A stretch of DNA of 52,661 nt from JANNSX01 sp031403155 (GTDB lineage Bacteria > Pseudomonadota > Alphaproteobacteria > Rhizobiales > Hyphomicrobiaceae): the NCBI GenBank assembly GCA_031403155.1, contig JANNSX010000340.1, positions 1 to 52,661 of the forward strand. Direction: 5' to 3'. Shown in pieces: positions 47,849-52,661 of the stretch. The position numbers were made by a program, and so were the translations under genes. Positions within the stretch are counted from its first letter, which is position 1. Each line of letters opens with the position of its first letter. The notes under the pieces were generated by a model. It saw only the letters and a list, made by a program, of their open reading frames with translations. It made no database searches and was not told the DNA's origin.

Positions 47849-49444
47849 ATGGCGATTTACACCGCAACGATTCTCGCTGGCGCGCAGTCGCCTTGGTTCA
47901 CCGAGGCCGACTGGAGTGTCGTCGCCTCGCCGCCCTGGTCGGCGACGTCGATCAAACTCGACAACACCGACGCGACCTTCACCATTCTCGAAGGTACGGG
48001 CTTCGCCCTGAGCGCCACCAACGTGCCGCTCGCCGCTGCCGGCACGGTCACGGCCATGGTCCGGGTCGACGCCGCTGGCTTTGTCATCGAGCGTATCGAT
48101 GGCCTCAACCTCAATCTCCGCCAAGCCTATCTGCTGGGTTTCCCCGAGAACATGCTCAGCTCCGTGTTCAACGGCAACGACACGATGACCGGCAGTAACG
48201 CCACCGACCGCTTCTACGGCGGCGCCGGCAACGACACCATGACCGGGCTCGGCGGATTCAATCTCTACGTTGGAGGCATCGCCGGCGCTGGTGACGACAC
48301 ATTCAACGGCTCATCGAGCGCCGCGAATGGGGCCTTCGATTCTGCCAACTACTCCGGAGCCACGACGGGCATCATCGCGACAATCCGCAACACCGGCGGC
48401 ACGGCCATCGCAGCCACCGCCACCAACACCACGATTGGCACCGACACCCTCAACTGGATCGACGCCTTCACCGGTTCGAGCAACAACGACACGATCACCA
48501 TCGTCAACTCGTTCACGGGCGCGTTTGGCGGCTTCTTCCAGGTCGAGGGCGGCGACGGCAACGATACCATCAATGGCAACGGCAAGACGGCGCTCGTCTT
48601 TTCCTCGGCGGCAGCCGGCGTTTTCGTCGATCTCGGCAGCAACCTCAGCCGGTCAATGGACGGTGCTGCCGCCGATGGCGCAAAGGTTGGCGTCGACACG
48701 CTCTCCGGCATCAATCAGGTGGTCGGCACCGGCTTCGCCGACGACTTGCGCGGCTCGAACGGCGCCATCCGCGAGACTTTCGACGGCGGACGCGGCGCCG
48801 ACGCCATCAACGGCCGGGGCGGCACCGACGTCGCCAACTACGCCCAATCCGCCGCCGGCATCATCGTCGCCATGTCGCAGTCGGTGGCGGGCACGGGCAC
48901 GGTCCGGGACGGCTTCGGCGCAACCGACTGGCTCACCGGCATCGAGGAGATCCACGGCTCGCAGTTCGCCGATCGCTTCGTCATGGGCAAGGGCCGGGAC
49001 ATCGCCGTCGCCGGCGCCGGTAACGACAGACTCGAAGGCCGCTTCGCCAGCGACACCCTCTACGGCGGCGACGGCAACGATCTTATTACCGGCGGCCTCG
49101 GCGGCGACATCCTGAGTGGTGGTCTAGGCCGCGACATCTTCAATTTCGACAATAAGCTCGAGAGCCAAGAAAAGCTCGGCAGCCGCGATTTCATTCTCGA
49201 TTTCCAACACCTCGTCGACGACATCGACCTTTCGACCATCGACGCCAAGAGCACGGTGGGCGGCAACCAGGCCTTCAAGTTCATCGGCGCGGCGCTGTTC
49301 ACAGGCGAAGCGGGCGAGCTGCGCTACCAGAAGTCGAGCGGCCACACCTTCGTCATGGCCGATATCACCGGCGATGGCGTGCCCGACCTCATGATCGAGC
49401 TCAACAAGCTGATCAATCTGACGAAGAGCGATTTCATTCTGTAG
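47849..49444 (+). CDS. RTX/hemolysin-type calcium-binding repeat protein
   Basis: A 531-residue protein rich in Gly, Asp, Asn and Thr. Calcium-binding nonapeptide-type repeats occur at GGAGNDTMTGLGG, GGDGNDTINGNG, GGRGADAINGRGG, and near the end AGAGNDRLEGRFASDTLYGG followed by GGDGNDLITGGLGGD and SGGLGRDIFNF. The C-terminal segment (ADITGDGVPDLMIEL...) resembles a type I secretion end domain. It is likely secreted through an ABC type I system encoded elsewhere. The start (47849, or GTG at 47825) lacks a clear ribosome site. Confidence 0.88.
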   Translation: MAIYTATILAGAQSPWFTEADWSVVASPPWSATSIKLDNTDATFTILEGTGFALSATNVPLAAAGTVTAMVRVDAAGFVIERIDGLNLNLRQAYLLGFPENMLSSVFNGNDTMTGSNATDRFYGGAGNDTMTGLGGFNLYVGGIAGAGDDTFNGSSSAANGAFDSANYSGATTGIIATIRNTGGTAIAATATNTTIGTDTLNWIDAFTGSSNNDTITIVNSFTGAFGGFFQVEGGDGNDTINGNGKTALVFSSAAAGVFVDLGSNLSRSMDGAAADGAKVGVDTLSGINQVVGTGFADDLRGSNGAIRETFDGGRGADAINGRGGTDVANYAQSAAGIIVAMSQSVAGTGTVRDGFGATDWLTGIEEIHGSQFADRFVMGKGRDIAVAGAGNDRLEGRFASDTLYGGDGNDLITGGLGGDILSGGLGRDIFNFDNKLESQEKLGSRDFILDFQHLVDDIDLSTIDAKSTVGGNQAFKFIGAALFTGEAGELRYQKSSGHTFVMADITGDGVPDLMIELNKLINLTKSDFIL

Positions 49445-49524
49445 GGGACGGCCACGGCCGGTTTCTTGACACCGCGCGCCGGCGGCCGCACTATTCGTGT
49501 GCAAACGATCCCCTCGGCGCACGC

Positions 49525-51015
49525 ATGAGCGAAGCTCCCGCAGATACGGCTCCCGGCGACGGCAAGATCCGCTGTGATGCGTGTCCCGTGCTCTGTTACA
49601 TCCGCGACGGGTTGACGGGGGCCTGCGACCGCTACGCCAATCACGCGGGCAGGCTCGTGCGCACTGACCCGCATGTGATCCTCGACCGGGCGCTGAGTTC
49701 CGGTGCGCCCGTCGTGCCCTTCCATCAGTCCGGCGCCTGGGACGGCACCATCGTGCGCGGGCAAGACACCTTCGTCACCGCCATCGGCGCCGGCACCACC
49801 TATCCCGACTACAAGCCCGCCCCCTTCATCGTCTCCTCGAGGGTCGAAGGCGTCGATATGGTGACGGTCGTGACCGAGGGCATCTTCAGCTACTGCGGCG
49901 TCAAGGTGAAGATCGATACCGATCGGCATCTGGGCCCCGAACGCAATCTCGTTCGCGCCGAGGGCGAGCCGGTCGGGCATGTGACGACGGGCGAGTACGG
50001 CTCGCAGATGCTGTCCCTCGGCGGCGTCCACCACCTGACGGGCGGCTCGAAGAAGGAGGGCCGCGTCACCTGCGACACGCTGCTGACGCTCTCCAACGGC
50101 GGCGCGGTGGAGCTCAGCGTCGACGAGGGCGCGAGCGTCGTCGTGCAGGCGGGTCAGCCTCCCATCGTCAACGGCGCCAGGGAAGAGCGCATGCGCGTCG
50201 GCTGCGGTTCGGCGACCATCGGCATGTTCGCCCAGCAGTGGCACGGCAAAATCGACGATGTCGTCGTCGTCGATGACCACATCACCGGCGTCTTGTCCGA
50301 ACATCAGGCCGGCAAATTCCTCGGCATCCCGGACACCGGCATCAAGATCAAGGGCCGCCGCTCGACGCCCGGCCGCTACTTCCGCGTCGCCAATCCCGGC
50401 ACCGGCTGGGGCGGCACCGACATCTCCGATCCGCTGACCATTCTAGGGCCGTGGAATCCGAAGGAGGCTTGGCCGGGATTGAGACTCTTGATGGTCTCGA
50501 CCACCGGCGAGCAACATGCCTATTTCGAATTGGACGAATCCCTGCAGCCCGTCGTGCGCGATCTCCCATCCGAACTTCGGGTTTCCGTCGATCGCATCAA
50601 AGAGAATTGCGAGCCGGCGCTGTGCACGGTGCTGTTCATGGGCGGTGCGGGCGGCTCGCTGCGCGCGGGTGTCACGGAGAACCCCGTACACCTCACGCGC
50701 TCGGTGAAGGAGGCGCTGACGACCGTCACCTCGGGTGGAGCGCCCGTCTACATCTGGCCAGGCGGCGGTATCACCTTCATGGTCGACGTGACGCGGCTTC
50801 CCGCCAACGCCTTCGGCTACGTGCCGACACCGGCGCTCGTCGCGCCCATCGAGTTCACCATGCGGCGCGAGGATTACATCGCGCTCGGCGGTTATGCGGA
50901 TCGCATTCGCGATGTCGGTGAGCTGACGTTCAGGGACGGCGTGCGCCCCGTTGCCAATCACGCCGGGAACCCGTGGCCGGTCGTGAAATCCAATGGATCA
51001 CGTCGCCATGATTGA
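49525..51015 (+). CDS. 6-hydroxynicotinate reductase-like iron-sulfur protein
   Basis: A 496-residue protein matching the family annotated as 6-hydroxynicotinate reductase. The N-terminal CDACPVLCYIRDGLTGACDRY (Cys17, 20, 24, 34) is a ferredoxin-like iron-sulfur motif. The rest is alpha/beta, with VTTGEYGSQMLSLGGVHHLTGG, DDHITGVLSEHQAGKFLG and YIWPGGGITFMVDVTRLP. The annotated reaction belongs to nicotinate degradation, but the context (UPF0280 and AA_synth genes) suggests a broader heterocycle or amino-acid-derived pathway. It overlaps the next gene by 23 bases. Confidence 0.75.
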   Translation: MSEAPADTAPGDGKIRCDACPVLCYIRDGLTGACDRYANHAGRLVRTDPHVILDRALSSGAPVVPFHQSGAWDGTIVRGQDTFVTAIGAGTTYPDYKPAPFIVSSRVEGVDMVTVVTEGIFSYCGVKVKIDTDRHLGPERNLVRAEGEPVGHVTTGEYGSQMLSLGGVHHLTGGSKKEGRVTCDTLLTLSNGGAVELSVDEGASVVVQAGQPPIVNGAREERMRVGCGSATIGMFAQQWHGKIDDVVVVDDHITGVLSEHQAGKFLGIPDTGIKIKGRRSTPGRYFRVANPGTGWGGTDISDPLTILGPWNPKEAWPGLRLLMVSTTGEQHAYFELDESLQPVVRDLPSELRVSVDRIKENCEPALCTVLFMGGAGGSLRAGVTENPVHLTRSVKEALTTVTSGGAPVYIWPGGGITFMVDVTRLPANAFGYVPTPALVAPIEFTMRREDYIALGGYADRIRDVGELTFRDGVRPVANHAGNPWPVVKSNGSRRHD

Positions 51016-51910
51016 GGCCGCGACCGAAATCCGTCCGCACTGGTCGCCGCCGCAAGTGGCACAGCTTGGCGACGGCCGGTTGCATCTCCAGGATGGCCCG
51101 ATCGACCTCGTCATCGAGGCCTGGGGGGCGAGAGCTGCTGTCGAAACGGCCTATCGGGCGGCGGCGCGGCGGTTCGACGGATTGCTCGCGGGGCTTTGCG
51201 CGGAGCTGCCTGAGTTGCGCCGCCAAGTGACGTCCGAAGCCTGCCGCCTCCAAACCCCGATCGCGCGGCGTATGCGTGCGGCGGTAGCGCCCTATGCCCG
51301 CGAGATCTTCATCACGCCGATGGCCGCTGTTGCCGGGGCCGTCGCCGAGGCGGTGCTGGCCGCCATGGCGAGTGCCGCCCCGCTCGATCGCGCCTACGTC
51401 AACAACGGCGGCGACATCGCGCTGCATCTGGCGCCGGGGCAATCCTTCGAGATCGGTCTCGTCGATCGGCCGGATAGGCCTTCGCTGTTTGCCCACGCCC
51501 GCATTGCCGCGGAGCAGCCAGTGCGCGGCATCGCCACCAGCGGCTGGCGGGGACGAAGCTTTTCGCTCGGCGTTGCCGATGCCGTGACCGTGCTGGCCAC
51601 ACGCGCCGCCGATGCCGACGCGGCCGCAATTGTCATCGCCAATGCGGTCGATCTCGCGGATCATCCGGGCATCCGGCGCGTACCCGCATCTCAGCTGCTT
51701 CCCGAGTCCGACCTGCGTGATCTGCTGGTCACGCGCGATGTCCCGCCGCTCAACCGAGGCGAGAAAGCCCGCGCGCTCGATCTCGGTTCGTCCGTCGCCG
51801 AGCGTCTTGTTTCGCACGGCCGCATTCACGCCGCTGCCTTGCATCTGCAGGGCGAAACCCGCATCGTCGGAGCCCAATCGGCATTGCTCGAGGACCATGT
51901 CCATGCCTGA
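50993..51910 (+). CDS. UPF0280 family protein (ApbE-like fold)
   Basis: A 305-residue protein of UPF0280, related to ApbE-type FAD/flavin transferases. It has MAAVAGAVAEAVLAAM and AYVNNGGDIALHLAPGQSF, then GIATSGWRGRSFSLGVADAVTVLA. It may move or hold a flavin for the iron-sulfur protein encoded upstream, which is inference. The start at 50993 overlaps the preceding stop; ATG at 51008 is an alternative. Its stop overlaps the next gene's start region. Confidence 0.8.
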   Translation: MDHVAMIEAATEIRPHWSPPQVAQLGDGRLHLQDGPIDLVIEAWGARAAVETAYRAAARRFDGLLAGLCAELPELRRQVTSEACRLQTPIARRMRAAVAPYAREIFITPMAAVAGAVAEAVLAAMASAAPLDRAYVNNGGDIALHLAPGQSFEIGLVDRPDRPSLFAHARIAAEQPVRGIATSGWRGRSFSLGVADAVTVLATRAADADAAAIVIANAVDLADHPGIRRVPASQLLPESDLRDLLVTRDVPPLNRGEKARALDLGSSVAERLVSHGRIHAAALHLQGETRIVGAQSALLEDHVHA

Positions 51911-52487
51911 GGTGAAGATCCGCAAGATTGTCGTCACCGTCGAGGAAACGCGGCACGAGGGCGGCCCGGCCCCTGCGACGCCAAACCTTCGCGGTGCCGT
52001 GCTCGCGGTCATCGAGAACCCGTTCGCCGGCCGCTATGTCGAGGACATCCAGCCCTTCATGAAGGATCTGGAACCGTTGGGTCTCAAAATGGCCAGGCGC
52101 CTCATTGCAGCGCTCGGCGGCAGCCCGTCGGCCATCGAGGCCTATGGCAAGGGCGCGATCGTGGGCGAAGCCGGCGAATTGGAACACGGCGCGCTCTGGC
52201 ATGCGCCGGGCGGCTATGGCATGCGCCAGGTGCTCGGCGACACGAAGGCGATCGTGCCGTCGACGAAAAAGGTCGGTGGTCCGGGCACGCGCCTCGACGT
52301 GCCGATGGGGCATGTGAACGCGGCCTATGTCCGCAGCCATTTCGATGCCATGGAGGTCGGTCTTGCCGACGCTCCGCGCGCGGGCGAGATCGTATATGCC
52401 CTGGTCATGTCGACGGGACCCCGCGTCCATACCCGCGCCGGTGGCCTGGAAGCCAGCCAGGTCACGGGACAGGATGGATTGCGATGA
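51903..52487 (+). CDS. Amino acid synthesis family (AA_synth) protein, copy 1
   Basis: A 194-residue protein of the AA_synth family: KIRKIVVTVEETRHEGG, AVLAVIENPFAGRYVEDIQPFM, LEHGALWHAPGGYGMRQVLG, VGGPGTRLDVPMGH and YALVMSTGPRVHTRAGGL. The biochemical role of the family is not firmly known. The ATG at 51903 has GAGG at nine bases; an ATG six bases earlier is possible. The gene's stop overlaps the next copy's start (ATGA), and it overlaps the UPF0280 gene by eight bases. Confidence 0.82.
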   Translation: MPEVKIRKIVVTVEETRHEGGPAPATPNLRGAVLAVIENPFAGRYVEDIQPFMKDLEPLGLKMARRLIAALGGSPSAIEAYGKGAIVGEAGELEHGALWHAPGGYGMRQVLGDTKAIVPSTKKVGGPGTRLDVPMGHVNAAYVRSHFDAMEVGLADAPRAGEIVYALVMSTGPRVHTRAGGLEASQVTGQDGLR

Positions 52488-52661
52488 GCGCGAGGATCCG
52501 CAAGCTCGTGACCTTCGTCGAGGAGACGCGCGAGGAAGGCGGCAAGCCCGTCGACCCGCCGACACGCCGCGCCGCCGCCGCCGCCGTCATCGACAACCCC
52601 TTCGCCGGAGGCTACGTCGAGGACCTGGGGATGCTCGTCGACATCGGCGAGGAGTTGGGCC
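52484..52661 (+). CDS. Amino acid synthesis family protein, copy 2 (cut by window end)
   Basis: The first 59 residues of a second AA_synth paralog: RIRKLVTFVEETREEGGKPV, AAVIDNPFAGGYVEDLG. It overlaps copy 1 (ATGA) and so is coupled to it. The matched pair suggests a heteromeric complex. The remainder lies outside the window. Confidence 0.8.
   Translation, partial: MSARIRKLVTFVEETREEGGKPVDPPTRRAAAAAVIDNPFAGGYVEDLGMLVDIGEELG

Overview
The window looks like chromosomal DNA of a high-GC alphaproteobacterium, most likely of the order Hyphomicrobiales. The evidence is the gene families present, the rpmH-rnpA-yidC-engB block, and a dispersed palindrome between rpmH and rnpA. I cannot name a genus. 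The first base lies inside a long inverted repeat and the last gene is cut, so both edges may be contig or window ends.

Region 1 (about 1-12.2 kb) is a conjugation- or mobilization-like accessory region, almost all on the minus strand. A run of tightly overlapping genes (9327 down to 2503) encodes two small proteins, a membrane/coiled-coil protein, a HerA/VirD4-like ATPase, a Replic_Relax-type protein, a ThiF/E1-like adenylyltransferase, a small protein with possible E2-like features, a JAMM/JAB metallopeptidase, and a second copy of the small protein. A second HerA/VirD4-like ATPase, a PadR-like regulator and several tiny proteins lie upstream (9652-12147). Two copies of a small RNA-like unit (9469-9546 and 10788-10866) each have a promoter-like box, a stem with a covarying base pair, and an intrinsic terminator. 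The E1/JAB/E2-like cassette and the twin RNA are the best candidates for undescribed biology.

Region 2 (12.8-35.3 kb) is a metabolic, stress and metal island. An archaeal-type operon encodes a beta-CASP metallo-beta-lactamase, an AMP phosphorylase-like enzyme, PRPP synthetase and an archaeal-type methionine adenosyltransferase. It is divergent from a formate/nitrite-type channel. Next come an ABC export system with a membrane-fusion protein, a YVTN beta-propeller protein, and a copper block (methyltransferase-like membrane protein, DUF2933, DUF302, cupredoxin, CopA). After these come a phosphotransacetylase-family enzyme, DUF305, a Cys/His-rich miniprotein, a DUF3141 hydrolase-fold protein and a Cys-rich exported protein.

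Region 3 (35.3-39.2 kb) is gene-poor. It holds a dense cluster of nested palindromes, an apparently intact IS5-family element (834 bp, -1 frameshift site), an iteron-like array beside a winged-helix protein, and a coiled-coil DNA-binding-like protein. A tRNA-Arg(ACG) gene follows, with its 3' end facing this region. It may mark the edge of an integrated element, although no integrase is visible.

Region 4 (39.5-52.7 kb) looks like core chromosome: a histidine kinase, a flavin disulfide reductase, a TVP38-family protein and a Tat-exported DUF547 protein on the minus strand. On the plus strand are rpmH, rnpA, yidC, engB, an RTX-repeat protein, and a cluster of a 6-hydroxynicotinate reductase-like protein, a UPF0280 protein and two amino-acid-synthesis-family paralogs, the last one truncated by the window end.
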